A DNA stretch of 64,000 nt from Streptomyces sp. ADI95-17 (GCF_003846175.1 NZ_ML123051.1:62001-126000); one strand, 5' to 3'; positions 26,165 to 35,303 are shown, numbered from the stretch's first letter. Notes: generated from the letters alone by a model not told the origin. Program-made: numbers and translations.

Positions 26165-28400
26165 CCGGCGCTCCTCCTTCCGCCCCGCCGCCCCGGGCTC
26201 CGCCCTCCGCCGGGCCACCTCGGGTTCCTCCCTCTTCCATGCCAACCGGAATTCCATCCGTCGCCCGGCGACGGGCCTCGTCCGCCGCACGCAGGACACG
26301 GTCCGGACGGATCGGCAGCTCCCGGTGACGTACGCCGGTCGCATGCCACACCGCGTTGGCGATCGCGGCGGCGACGCCCACGATGCCGATCTCGCCGATG
26401 CCCTTGATCGCGACCGGATCGCCCGGGACGGGGTCGTCCACCCAGTCGGCCTCGATGAGCGGGACATCGGCGTGCGCGGCGAAGTGGTAGCCGGCGAGGT
26501 CCGGGCCGACGTGGCCGCCCGAGACCTGATCCCTGACCGCCTCCTCGTGGAGGGCCATGGACAGGCCCCAGATCATTCCGCCGATGAACTGGCTGCGCGC
26601 GGTGAGCGGGTTGACGATCGTGCCCGCCGCGTAGATGCCGAGCAGCCGTCGTACGCGCACCTCACCGGTGTCCACGTCCACCGCGACCTCGGCGAACTGC
26701 GCACCGAAGGAATGGCGCTCCTTCTTGGAGAGCGCGCCGATCGCCTCCGCCGTGTCCGACCGGGCGGTGATCCCCTCCGGCGGAATGCCGCCTCCCAGTG
26801 CCAGACGCTCCCGCAGCTCGTTCGCGGCGATCGTCACGGCCCACGCCCAGGAGCGCGTTCCCATCGAGCCGCCGGCGATCATCGCCGGGCCGATATCGCT
26901 GTCCGCGATACGCACCCGTACGGAGTCCGGATCCACCCCCAGCGTGTCCGCGGCGACCAGGAGCATCGCGGTCCGCGCCCCGGTCCCGACGTCCGCCGCG
27001 TTGATCCGCACGGTGAAGGTGCCGTCCGGCTCCGCGGTCACGGCCGCTGTGGAGGGACCGACCCCCGAGGGGTAGGTGGCCGCCGCCGTACCCGTCCCGA
27101 TCAGCCAGCGCCCCTCGCGGCGCAGGCCGGGACGAGGATCACGGTCCGCCCAGCCGAACCTGCGGGCGCCCTCCTCGAAACAGGCGAGCACATTGCGGCT
27201 GCTGAACGGCAACCCGGACACGGGGCCGGTCTCGGGTTCGTTGCGCACGCGGAGGGCGATCGGGTCCACGCCGCACTTCTCGGCCAGTTCGTCGAGCGCC
27301 GACTCCAGGGCGAAGGACCCGGGTGCCTCGCCGGGCGCGCGCATCCACGTCGGGGTCGGAACGTCGAGCCGTACGAGGCGGTGAAGGGTGTGATGCGCGT
27401 CGGCGTCGTACAGCACACGCCCCAGGACGGCGCTCGACTCGATGAATTCGTACACGGTCGATGTCAGGCTCTGCGCCTGGTGGTCGAGCGCACGCAACCG
27501 GCCGTCGGCGTCGGCACCGAGCCTGATCCGCTGCGCCGTGGGGCTGCGGTAGCCGATGAGAGAGAACATCTGGCGGCGGGTCAGCACGACACGGACCGGG
27601 CGTTGGAGGACGGTCGTGGCCATCACGGCCGCCACTTGATGCGGGCTCAGCCCCTTCGACCCGAAGGCGCCACCGACGTGCTCCGACCGCACCCGCACGG
27701 ATGCCGGATCGAGGGAGAAGAGCTGCGCCAGCTCGTTCGCCACCCAGCTGCTGCCCTGGTTGGAGTCGACGACGTCGAGCCGGCCGCCGTCCCAGCGGGC
27801 CGTGGCCGCATGCGGCTCCATCGGGTTGTGGTGCTCCTCCGGAGTGGTGTACTCCGCATCCACGACGACGGCGGACGCGTCGAGTTGAGCCTCCACATCC
27901 CCCTTCTCCGTCTCCGGCTGCACCATCGGAGTGCTCTCCGGCGTGTAGGCATCCTGACGGCCGGCGCGGAACGCGACATCGTGCGGCTCCACGTCGTACT
28001 CGACCACCAGAGCCTCGGCGGCCTCCCTGGCCTGCTCCGACGTCTCGGCCACCACCAGCGCCACCGGCCAGCCCGCGAAGGGTACGCGGTCGTGCTGGAA
28101 GATCCCGACGATCGGGTTCGGCCGTCCCAGCATGCCCATGTAATCGATGTCGACGCGAGGTGCGTTTCCGTGGTGCAGCACGGTCAGGACCCCGGGCATG
28201 GCCAGGACCGGACCGTCCTCCACCGAGCGGATCCGGCCACGGGCCACGGTGGACAACATCAGCCACCCGTGGGCGAGTTCGGCGAAGGGGACCTCTCCTG
28301 CGTAGCGGGCCGCCCCGGTGACCTTGTCACGGCCCTCCACCCGGGTGCGGCCGGAGCCGATGGCTCCGGCCACGCTGGTGATCCCGGTCGTCGTGGTCAT
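26157..28400 (-). CDS. Molybdopterin-binding subunit of a xanthine dehydrogenase-family aldehyde oxidoreductase (PaoC-like)
   Basis: 747 residues, normal for the large subunit. Aldehyde oxidase a/b hammerhead region first (RVEGRDKVTGAARYAGEVP), then the cofactor domain with GGAFGSKG, MRAPGEAPG, and near the end the catalytic glutamate in IKGIGEIGIVGVAAAIANAV. It oxidises aldehydes or heterocycles using water oxygen. After IPVGMEEGG the C terminus is a Gly/Ala/Glu/Arg low-complexity tail of about 20 residues, outside the fold. Start ATG 28398-28400 overlaps the FAD subunit stop (ATGA). Confidence 0.93.
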   Translation of the reverse strand: MTTTTGITSVAGAIGSGRTRVEGRDKVTGAARYAGEVPFAELAHGWLMLSTVARGRIRSVEDGPVLAMPGVLTVLHHGNAPRVDIDYMGMLGRPNPIVGIFQHDRVPFAGWPVALVVAETSEQAREAAEALVVEYDVEPHDVAFRAGRQDAYTPESTPMVQPETEKGDVEAQLDASAVVVDAEYTTPEEHHNPMEPHAATARWDGGRLDVVDSNQGSSWVANELAQLFSLDPASVRVRSEHVGGAFGSKGLSPHQVAAVMATTVLQRPVRVVLTRRQMFSLIGYRSPTAQRIRLGADADGRLRALDHQAQSLTSTVYEFIESSAVLGRVLYDADAHHTLHRLVRLDVPTPTWMRAPGEAPGSFALESALDELAEKCGVDPIALRVRNEPETGPVSGLPFSSRNVLACFEEGARRFGWADRDPRPGLRREGRWLIGTGTAAATYPSGVGPSTAAVTAEPDGTFTVRINAADVGTGARTAMLLVAADTLGVDPDSVRVRIADSDIGPAMIAGGSMGTRSWAWAVTIAANELRERLALGGGIPPEGITARSDTAEAIGALSKKERHSFGAQFAEVAVDVDTGEVRVRRLLGIYAAGTIVNPLTARSQFIGGMIWGLSMALHEEAVRDQVSGGHVGPDLAGYHFAAHADVPLIEADWVDDPVPGDPVAIKGIGEIGIVGVAAAIANAVWHATGVRHRELPIRPDRVLRAADEARRRATDGIPVGMEEGGTRGGPAEGGARGGGAEGGAPGA

Positions 28401-29389
28401 CGGGAGACCTCCTCGGTGAGCTCGGTCAGCACGGCCACGATGAGGTTGCGCATCAGCGTCACCTTGTATCCGTTGTCGGGAAGGGCCTCGGCGGCCGCCA
28501 GCTCGGCATCCGCCGCGGCGGCGAACGCCTCCGCGCTCGCCGGCCCGCCGACCAGCAAGCGCTCGGCCGCACGGGCCCGCCACGGCATCGAGGCGACAGC
28601 CCCGAGAGCGAGACGGACTTCGCGTACGACTCCGTCCTCGACGTCGAGCGCGCCGGCGATCGACCCGATCGCGAAGGCGAACGAGGCGCGCTCGCGCACC
28701 TTCCGGTACCGCGAGCGGGCGGCGACCGGGGCGGGCGGCAGCGTGACGCCGGTGATCAGAGCGCCCGGCGGGAGCGTGGTCTCGATGTGCGGTGTGTCGC
28801 CCACGGGCGGATAGAACCCGTCGATCGGCAACTCGCCCGGCCCGTCTGCCGTTTCGTACGAGATGACCGCGTCGAAGGCGGCGAGCGCGACCGCCATGTC
28901 CGAGGGATGGGTGGCGATGCAGTGTTCGGACGCGCCGAGGATCGCGTGGTTGTGGTGCTCGCCGCCCACGGCGGGACAACCACTGCCGGGAGAACGCCTG
29001 TTGCACGGCCTGCTGATGTCGGTGAAGTAGCCGCAGCGGGTCCGCTGGAGCAGATTCCCGCCGACCGTGGCCATGTTGCGCAGCTGCCCCGAGGCTCCTG
29101 CCAGCACGGCCTGTGCCAGTGCCGGGTAGTGACGCCGTACGTCGGGATGGGCCGCGAGGTCGCTGTTGGTGACGGTCGCCCCGATCCGCAGTCCTCCGTC
29201 GCGTTCCAACTCGATCCTGTCGAGCGGGAGTTCGCGCACGTCGACCAGGAGCGCGGGCCGTTCCACACCGGTCTTCATCAGGTCCACGAGGTTGGTGCCG
29301 CCGCCGAGGAAGCGGGCGTCGGGGTCGGAACCGATCAGGGCGACCGCTCCGGAAACATCAAAGGCCCGTTCGTAGCCGAATTCCCTCAC
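28397..29389 (-). CDS. FAD-binding subunit of the molybdenum hydroxylase (PaoB/YagS-like)
   Basis: 330 residues. FAD pyrophosphate loop FLGGGTNLVDLMKTG, then TVGGNLLQRTRCGYF. The insertion RTRCGYFTDISRPCNRRSPG with further GCPA matches the YagS/PaoB type, which carries an extra [4Fe-4S] cluster, rather than plain xanthine dehydrogenase. It passes electrons from the iron-sulfur subunit to the acceptor. GTG 29387-29389 overlaps the preceding stop (GTGA). Confidence 0.92.
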   Translation of the reverse strand: MREFGYERAFDVSGAVALIGSDPDARFLGGGTNLVDLMKTGVERPALLVDVRELPLDRIELERDGGLRIGATVTNSDLAAHPDVRRHYPALAQAVLAGASGQLRNMATVGGNLLQRTRCGYFTDISRPCNRRSPGSGCPAVGGEHHNHAILGASEHCIATHPSDMAVALAAFDAVISYETADGPGELPIDGFYPPVGDTPHIETTLPPGALITGVTLPPAPVAARSRYRKVRERASFAFAIGSIAGALDVEDGVVREVRLALGAVASMPWRARAAERLLVGGPASAEAFAAAADAELAAAEALPDNGYKVTLMRNLIVAVLTELTEEVSR

Positions 29390-29934
29390 GCCACTGCCTC
29401 CTTGCCCTGGACCTCGGCCGCCTGTGCCACTGCCTGCACGATCGACACATAGGCACCGCAGCGGCACAGGTTGCCGCTCATCCGCTCGCGGATCTCCTCG
29501 GCACTGAGCGCGGGCACCCCGGCCTCCGGCCGCACATCGTCGGTCGCCGCGCTCGGCCAGCCCGCCGCGTGTTCCTCGATCACCGCGATGGCCGAACAGA
29601 TCTGCCCGGGAGTGCAGTAACCGCACTGATAGCCGTCGAGATCGAGAAAGGCCTGCTGGACCGGATGAAGCCGCTCGCCATCGGCCACACCTTCGATGGT
29701 GGTGATCGCGCGTCCCTCGGCCGCGACCGCCAACTGGAGGCAGGAAACCGCTCGGCGCCCATCGAGCAGCACCGTGCAGGCGCCGCATTGACCCAGGTCA
29801 CAGCCCTTCTTGGACCCCGTCAGATCGAGATGCTCACGCAGGGCGTCGAGCAGGGTGGTGCGATGGTCGACGGGCAGTGTGTACTTTTCGCCATTGATGT
29901 TCAGGGTGATGGCACTGGACGTCGATGGAGTCAT
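29386..29934 (-). CDS. [2Fe-2S] subunit of the molybdenum hydroxylase (PaoA/YagT-like)
   Basis: 182 residues. The plant-ferredoxin-type cluster ligands are in CDLGQCGACTVLLDG with a fourth Cys in AVSCL; the second cluster uses CGYCTPGQ and LCRCGAY. The E. coli counterpart YagT carries a Tat leader; here the protein starts MTPSTSSAITLNINGEKYT without one, so the complex is likely cytoplasmic. First gene of the four-gene operon, with two palindromic operators in front of it. Start ATG 29932-29934 chosen because the ferredoxin fold begins at once. Confidence 0.93.
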   Translation of the reverse strand: MTPSTSSAITLNINGEKYTLPVDHRTTLLDALREHLDLTGSKKGCDLGQCGACTVLLDGRRAVSCLQLAVAAEGRAITTIEGVADGERLHPVQQAFLDLDGYQCGYCTPGQICSAIAVIEEHAAGWPSAATDDVRPEAGVPALSAEEIRERMSGNLCRCGAYVSIVQAVAQAAEVQGKEAVA

Positions 29935-30083
29935 GATCAGCCTTCTTTCGCATTGCTGATGCGCGTCGAGCGAGACGATCCCGGTGGACATTACGGGAGG
30001 GAGAGGGCGATGAGAATGAATGAACCGATGGCGGTGGGCGCAGGTCAGCCACACCGGCCGGGTCTGCCGCTAAGGTGAGTCCA

Positions 30084-30132
30084 AGCGGACAGCTGTCCAC
30101 TTGTTGTCGAACCTAGCGGACAGCTGTCCGCT
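30084..30132. promoter_or_regulatory. Twin 18-bp palindromic operators between the molybdenum hydroxylase operon and tetR
   Basis: AGCGGACAGCTGTCCGCT at 30115-30132 is a perfect palindrome. A copy with one change (A for G at 30099) lies at 30084-30101. The centres are 31 bases apart, close to three helical turns. Both lie in the divergent intergenic region, so a TetR dimer pair could control both directions. Confidence 0.85.
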
Positions 30133-30195
30133 CAGCAAGGCCGGACTCGGTTGCCCTTTCGGTGAGCTCGGCTGCCCTTTCCGCGAGGAGGAAGA

Positions 30196-30837
30196 ATGCG
30201 GGACGAGGTACGGGGCGAGACGCGCGACGGGCAGGGCACGCCTCTGCGCCCGGACGCGCAACGGAACCGTGAACGCATTCTGGAAGTGGCACTGGCCGAG
30301 CTGACGCGGGCGGCGGACGCGCCGTTGAGTACCATCGCGAAGAAGGCCGGCGTCGGGCAGGGGACGTTCTACCGCAACTTCCCCAACCGCGAGGCCCTCG
30401 TCCTGGAGGTCTACCGCTTCGAGATGCAGCAGGTCGCAGACACCGCGGCCCAGCTGCTCAGCACCCGTGCACCCGACCGGGCCCTGAGGGAGTGGATGGA
30501 CCGGCTGGCCCAGTACGCCATGGCCAAGGCCGGCCTGGCCGACGCGTTGCGCAAGTCCACCAGCAACTCCGGCAGCACCCTGGCCAAACTGGGGCACGGT
30601 CCGGTGACCAGAGCGGTCACACTGCTGCTGACCGCGAACGAGCAGGCCGGCACCATCCGCCCGGGCGTGACCCCCGACGACTTCGTACTCGCCATCGCCG
30701 GGCTCTGGCAGATCGACCCGCACACCGACTGGCAGCCGCGCGCGACGCGCCTCCTGGACCTCGTGATGGACGGGCTGCGGGCGGGCGCCCCCGGTGTGGG
30801 AGCTCCTGGTACGGAAGCCTCCGGTGCGACGGGCTGA
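30196..30837 (+). CDS. TetR/AcrR-family regulator, probable controller of the molybdenum hydroxylase operon
   Basis: 213 residues. The N-terminal HTH includes STIAKKAGVGQGTFYRNFPN, the normal TetR pattern. The C-terminal ligand domain is predicted helical, ending in a Gly/Ala tail (GAPGVGAPGTEASGATG). ATG 30196 has GAGGAGGAAG upstream. Divergent from the PaoA-like gene with two strong palindromes between, so autoregulation and control of the operon are likely. Inducer probably an aldehyde or heterocycle substrate; inferred. Confidence 0.93.
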   Translation: MRDEVRGETRDGQGTPLRPDAQRNRERILEVALAELTRAADAPLSTIAKKAGVGQGTFYRNFPNREALVLEVYRFEMQQVADTAAQLLSTRAPDRALREWMDRLAQYAMAKAGLADALRKSTSNSGSTLAKLGHGPVTRAVTLLLTANEQAGTIRPGVTPDDFVLAIAGLWQIDPHTDWQPRATRLLDLVMDGLRAGAPGVGAPGTEASGATG

Positions 30838-30932
30838 CTCCTCCCCGGGAAGCAGCCCGATTCTGTTCGTTCGTTCCGACTCTGTTCGCCCTTCCGGTGC
30901 CCGGAACACCCGTGAGGGGCCAGGCTGGAAGC

Positions 30933-31538
30933 ATGCCTTTTGCCGATGAAGTGGCCCCGGTGGCCGTGCTGGAGTATCAACCGCGGTGGCCGGTGGACTT
31001 CGAGCGGCCGGCCGGGGGGTTGTACAACGCTCTGGGAAGCGAGGCGCACGCGATCGACCACATCGGATCCACATCGGTGCCGGGCCTGGCGGCCAAGGAC
31101 TGCGTGGACATCCAGGTGCGCGTCGCCGCGATCCAGGAAGCCCGGCAGGTCGGGCTCCTCGCCGCGATCGGCTTCCGTTGCCGGCCCGAGCCGTGGAATC
31201 GAGCCGAGGTCTCGGCCGGACAGGAATGCCGCAAGTTGGTGTTCGCCCCACCGGCGGGTGCGCGGATGTGCAACGTACACCTGCGCCGGGAAGGCGACCC
31301 GAACTGCCGTTACGCGCTCCTGTTCCGCGACTACCTGCGGGCCGACGAGGCTGCCCGACAGCAGTGGGGGGCGTTCAAACGACGGCTGGCCCACAGCGTG
31401 CCGGACCTTCTGGACAACGGGCAGATCAAGGCCCCGGCCACCGAGATCCTGATGATCGCGGCCGAGCGCTGGGCGGCGGCAACGGGCTGGCAGTTGCCTC
31501 CGGGGAGCCCCGCACCGCACGCGTTCCCCGTGATGTGA
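30933..31538 (+). CDS. GrpB family protein
   Basis: 201 residues. Family hallmarks: VAVLEYQPRWPVDFER near the start, HIGSTSVPGLAAKDCVDIQV, and CNVHLRREG. GrpB proteins belong to the nucleotidyltransferase fold and are often fused to or annotated with dephospho-CoA kinase, but biochemical function is unsettled. Start ATG 30933 (MPFADEVAPV). Alone between tetR and the phosphotransferase gene; 92 bases separate it from the kinase gene downstream. Confidence 0.88.
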   Translation: MPFADEVAPVAVLEYQPRWPVDFERPAGGLYNALGSEAHAIDHIGSTSVPGLAAKDCVDIQVRVAAIQEARQVGLLAAIGFRCRPEPWNRAEVSAGQECRKLVFAPPAGARMCNVHLRREGDPNCRYALLFRDYLRADEAARQQWGAFKRRLAHSVPDLLDNGQIKAPATEILMIAAERWAAATGWQLPPGSPAPHAFPVM

Positions 31539-31629
31539 GCGGACTTCTACAGCACCCGTGCCGGGATCGGGAAGACCAGGGAGGGGCATCGGCCTGGTTC
31601 GGTGCTCGGCCGGTGCGTAGGGTGCGGGG

Positions 31630-32562
31630 ATGATCGAGGTACCTGAGACGTTCGCGAGGAGCACGATCGAGCGCGAGGGCGAGCCCGGAGCGGCTTGGCT
31701 CGACGAACTGCCCGGGATCGTGGAAGAGCTGTTGGGGCGCTGGAAATGCGTGCCGGACGGCGAGGTCATGCACGGAGGCGTCGGGATCATCGTTCCGGTG
31801 CTGCGGCCGGCGGAGGGAGCGGCCGTGATGAAGGTGTCCTTCCCCCACCCGGGCAACGTCCATGAGCCGGACGCGTTCGCGGCCTGGGGCGGGCGCGGGG
31901 CCGTCCGGTTGCACGAGCGCGACGACGAGCGCTTCGCGATGCTGCTGGAGCGAGCACGGCCGTCGACGCTCGCGGAACTCAAGGACGGCGACGAGGTGGT
32001 GAGGGTCGCAGGGCGGATCAGCTGTCAGCTGGCCGTCCCCGCACCTCCTGGACTTCCCCGGCTCCAGGAGCAGGCAGACTCCTGGGCGGCCCAACTCCGC
32101 CGGGACGCCCAGGAGCTGACGCATACGCTGCCCGGGTACGCGGTGGACGCGGCCGTGGCAACCGCCGAGGAGCTGGGCCACGACCAGCCGGACAGCCTCA
32201 TCCACGGCGACCTGCATGCTCGTAACATCCTGCGAGCCGACCGTGAGCCATGGCTGGCCGTCGACCCCAAGGGGTACGCGGGCGACCCCGCGTACGACGG
32301 CGGCACGCTGCTCAGGTCGCAGGCACTGACGCTCATCGAGGCCGACGACCTGCGGAAAGCTCTGTTCCACACTCTGCACGTCTTCGCCGAGGCAGCCGAA
32401 GTCGATCGTGAACGCGCCCGACGCTGGGCCCAGTTCCACGCTGTCCAGTCGTCGTTCTGGGGCCGCCGCCACGGATTTCGTAGAGCGCGGGCTGGGAAGC
32501 AACTGGACTGGCTCACGCAATTTGCCGATTCCCTGGCCGAGTTGCTCGTCGATCGCGCATAG
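31630..32562 (+). CDS. APH(6)/hydroxyurea-type antibiotic phosphotransferase family protein
   Basis: 310 residues, family size. The kinase catalytic loop LIHGDLHARNILRADREP and the metal-binding WLAVDPKGYAGDPAYDGG are both complete, as in streptomycin 6-phosphotransferases. Relatives inactivate streptomycin or hydroxyurea; many streptomycete homologues have no proven drug. The N-terminal ATP-binding lobe (VMHGGVGIIVPVLRP) is present. Start ATG 31630. No antibiotic cluster adjoins it, so resistance is only a possibility. Confidence 0.88.
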   Translation: MIEVPETFARSTIEREGEPGAAWLDELPGIVEELLGRWKCVPDGEVMHGGVGIIVPVLRPAEGAAVMKVSFPHPGNVHEPDAFAAWGGRGAVRLHERDDERFAMLLERARPSTLAELKDGDEVVRVAGRISCQLAVPAPPGLPRLQEQADSWAAQLRRDAQELTHTLPGYAVDAAVATAEELGHDQPDSLIHGDLHARNILRADREPWLAVDPKGYAGDPAYDGGTLLRSQALTLIEADDLRKALFHTLHVFAEAAEVDRERARRWAQFHAVQSSFWGRRHGFRRARAGKQLDWLTQFADSLAELLVDRA

Positions 32563-32726
32563 CCGGGAGCCTGCGCGCGGAGGGACATGAAGCCGCCCCT
32601 TCGTTTCCGAGACCGGCCCCGGACGCCTACTACGAGGATTGCCTCGAACGTATCGGCGACCTCGCTGACTGGTTCTTCCGCGGCGAGTCCAACTACTGCC
32701 CGGGGCACGTCTGGACCGACCTGTGA
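32563..32726 (+). pseudogene. 3' remnant of an unknown gene
   Basis: An open frame without any start codon ends at TGA 32724-32726 and reads YYEDCLERIGDLADWFFRGE then SNYCPGHVWTDL, with strong third-position G/C. It looks like the last 35-40 residues of a lost gene. The remaining bases to 32923 show no gene. Family not recognised. Confidence 0.35.
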
Positions 32727-32923
32727 ACATCGCGGCACAACCTGACGGCAGGACGAGCGGTTGAGACCGACGCGCAGGTCCTGCCACTGATCCGCGCAAC
32801 CCTCCAGCGTTCGCTTCCGGACCGGCCGAGCGGCCGCCCCTTCCACGTCCAGCATCGCGGGCGGCGGCGGCCTCATCGGACAGGCGCCGCAGCCCGCGAT
32901 CGGGGCAGTGCGAGGGGCGCGAC

Positions 32924-34648
32924 TCAAGCCGCGCTGTTGCGCAGCTCTGTCAGGGCATCCGTCGTGAGGGGACGCGGTGTGCTGTCCGGTTCGACGAGAA
33001 TGACGGTACAGGCGGCGGCATGGGTGAGCGCGGTGGTGAAACTGCCGTCGGCGAACTGCATGACGGGCCCACGCGGCGAGTGCCCGATGGCGACCGCGCG
33101 GGCGTGTACGTCCGCGGCGTGCCGGGCGAGGGCGCGGCCCGCGGCGGCGTGGTCACCGACACTGGTGAGGATCTGGCCGGTGGCGGCGATGCCGTGGGCG
33201 GTGAGCCGGTCGAGATGAGCGGTCACCGCGGCGCGCGCCTGGTCGGCGGTCTCGGTGTCGACGGCCTGTTCCTCGATCACGGCGGTCTGCTGGACGTGGA
33301 CGACCTCCAGCGGACTGCCGGTGTCGCGAGCCACCCGGGCCGCAGCGTCCACTATGGCGGAGGCCCGGTCATGGGAGCCTACGGCGACGATGACGGGAGG
33401 CGCATCACTTGTGGTGGCCGGGCTGCCGACGGGGGTGAATGACGGCGCGACCGGTTCACTGTCGCCGGTGTGCGCTTCGGCCTTGCGCAGCAGGCCGTGG
33501 CCGCTGGCCAGAACGGGGATGGCGAGGAGGAAGGTGGCGGCGCCGAGACAGAACGGGACGCTCAGGTCGGTGGCGTCGGCGAGCTTGCCGGCGACGAAGG
33601 GGGCCAGACCGCCGCCGATGAAGCGCAGGAAGCCGTAGGCGGAGGAGGCGACAGGACGCTCGACGGGGGAGACGAGCATGACGGCCTGGGTGGTGAGGGT
33701 GTTGTTGATGCCGATGAAGGCGCCGCTGACGATGACGGCCACGATCACCACGGTGGGCGTGCCGACACCGGCCGCGATGACCGCCATCACGATGCCGAGG
33801 CCCAGCAGGTTGGCGTAGAGCACGGGGGCGGTGCCGTAGCGGGCCTGCAGCCGCGGGGCGACGAAGACACTGAAAGCGGCCACCAGGAGACCCCAGCCGG
33901 TGAAGACCAGGCCGAGTTCGTGGGCGCTCAGCTCCATGGGGTACGGGGCGTAGCCCAACATGGTGAAGAAGCCCCAGTTGTACAGGAGCGCCATGATGCC
34001 CATGGTCAGCAGGCCGCGGTGACGCAGAGCCTTGAGCGGGGCGATCGGTGACACCACGTGTTTCGGCTTCGGTAGCGAGGGAACGAAGGCGAGCGTCGCG
34101 ACCAGCGCGACGGCCATCAGGACGGCGACGCCGAAGAACGGACCGCGCCAGCTGATGCCGCCCAACTCGCCGCCCAGCAGGGGGCCGACCGCGATGCCGA
34201 GGCCGAGCGCGGTCTCGTACAGGATGATCGCGCCGCCGAAGCCGCCGCTGGCGGAGGCGACGATGACGGCGAGGGAGGTCGCGATGAACAGCGCGTTGCC
34301 CAGGCCCCAGCCGGCACGGAAGCCGACGATGCCGTTGATGGAGTTGGTGGTGCCTGCCAGCGCGGCGAAGACGACGATGACCGCCAGGCCTATGACGAGG
34401 GTGCGCTTGGCGCCGAGGTGACTGGATACCCAGCCGACGAAGAGCATGGCGACGGCGGTGACGATCAGGTAGCTGCTGAACAGCAGGGACACCTGGCTGG
34501 GCGAGGCGTGCAGGCTCTTGCCGAGAGCGGGCAGGATCGGGTCGACCAGGCCGATGCCCATGAACGAGATCACGCAGGCGAACGCCACGGCCCAGACGGC
34601 CTTGGGTTGCCTGAACGGACTGGCGGCCTTTCCACGCGGTGCACTCAT
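32924..34648 (-). CDS. MFS efflux-type transporter fused to a universal stress protein domain
   Basis: 574 residues, about 170 longer than a usual 12-helix MFS drug exporter. Residues about 15-395 are the MFS part: FMGIGLVDPILPALGKSL in helix 1 and the loop motif GWVSSHLGAKRTLVIG. A linker (about 396-420) leads to a cytoplasmic UspA domain, about 421-555, with VIVAVGSHDRASAIVDAA and the closing ATP-loop-like GHSPRGPVMQFADGSF. It may let nucleotide binding or stress state modulate export. Probably repressed by the MarR encoded 76 bases upstream. Confidence 0.92.
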   Translation of the reverse strand: MSAPRGKAASPFRQPKAVWAVAFACVISFMGIGLVDPILPALGKSLHASPSQVSLLFSSYLIVTAVAMLFVGWVSSHLGAKRTLVIGLAVIVVFAALAGTTNSINGIVGFRAGWGLGNALFIATSLAVIVASASGGFGGAIILYETALGLGIAVGPLLGGELGGISWRGPFFGVAVLMAVALVATLAFVPSLPKPKHVVSPIAPLKALRHRGLLTMGIMALLYNWGFFTMLGYAPYPMELSAHELGLVFTGWGLLVAAFSVFVAPRLQARYGTAPVLYANLLGLGIVMAVIAAGVGTPTVVIVAVIVSGAFIGINNTLTTQAVMLVSPVERPVASSAYGFLRFIGGGLAPFVAGKLADATDLSVPFCLGAATFLLAIPVLASGHGLLRKAEAHTGDSEPVAPSFTPVGSPATTSDAPPVIVAVGSHDRASAIVDAAARVARDTGSPLEVVHVQQTAVIEEQAVDTETADQARAAVTAHLDRLTAHGIAATGQILTSVGDHAAAGRALARHAADVHARAVAIGHSPRGPVMQFADGSFTTALTHAAACTVILVEPDSTPRPLTTDALTELRNSAA

Positions 34649-34724
34649 GTGCGTTTCTCTCCAAGTGTTGAGAAGAGGTGACGGGGGAGAGCGGACAGGT
34701 TCTGCGGACCGGAAATGACGTGAG

Positions 34725-35198
34725 TCAGTAGCAGTCCTGACGGGCTTGCCGGGCTTGACGGTCCTGGATGGCGCGGGCGAGGGCGGGCAGTGCGGCCTTC
34801 ACCGCTTGCTGTTCCGGCTCGCTCAGCTCCTCGACCAGCGACCGGAGGGCGTCCGCACGCTCCGCGCGGCGCTGCCGGAAGACCTCCAGGCCGGTGTCCG
34901 TGGCTTCCACCAGCACGGCCCGGCCGTCGTGGGGATCGGCGACACGGCGTACGAGGCCGGCGCGCTCCATACGGGTGATGAGCTGGGTCATGTTCGGCTG
35001 GGAGGCGCCTTCGGCGCGCGCGAGCTCGGTCATACGGTGCGGTCCCTCGCGGCCCAGACGGCCCAGCGCGGAGGAGGCGGCCGTGCTCAGACCTCCGGCG
35101 ATGGCGCTCTGTCGCACATAGCGGACCATCCGCTCCACGGCGATCATCAGGGTCTCGGCCGACACCTCGGGATCCAGATCCATAACCCGCTTATCCAT
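34725..35198 (-). CDS. MarR family regulator, probable repressor of the MFS-USP gene
   Basis: About 157 residues from ATG 35196-35198. HTH ELARAEGASQPNMTQLITRM and wing VADPHDGRAVLVEATDTG with the D-x-R motif. CATAAT on the minus strand at 35210-35205 would start transcription about at the ATG, so the mRNA may be leaderless; an in-frame ATG at 35183 and longer starts (up to 35282) are alternatives. An ATTATGCATAT near-palindrome (35205-35215) overlaps this promoter and may be its operator. Same strand as the transporter, probably one operon. Confidence 0.9.
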   Translation of the reverse strand: MDKRVMDLDPEVSAETLMIAVERMVRYVRQSAIAGGLSTAASSALGRLGREGPHRMTELARAEGASQPNMTQLITRMERAGLVRRVADPHDGRAVLVEATDTGLEVFRQRRAERADALRSLVEELSEPEQQAVKAALPALARAIQDRQARQARQDCY

Positions 35199-35256
35199 AA
35201 GCCCATTATGCATATGCGTGTAGCGTGAATCAATGTCGACTGCACGTAATTCTCTC

Positions 35257-35300
35257 GGTAACTTTGGTTGCGCATACGCCATCTGGTAACTAAAGTTACC
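35257..35300. promoter_or_regulatory. Two GGTAAC-type operator-like sites
   Basis: GGTAACTAAAGTTACC (35285-35300) has seven-base perfect arms and ends three bases before the ATG of the following gene. A weaker relative, GGTAACTTTGGTTGC, lies at 35257-35271, 28 bases away. They sit between the MarR gene and the HTH-like gene at 35304. Confidence 0.6.
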
Positions 35301-35303
35301 GGC

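Noticed and set aside
26025..28814. A 929-codon plus-strand frame opposite the molybdenum hydroxylase genes
   Set aside because: It mirrors the GC-rich codons of the true minus-strand genes and has no family motif; antisense shadow.
31630..32562. APH(6)-like gene as a proven streptomycin resistance determinant
   Set aside because: The kinase motifs are intact, but no streptomycin genes adjoin it and family members vary in substrate.
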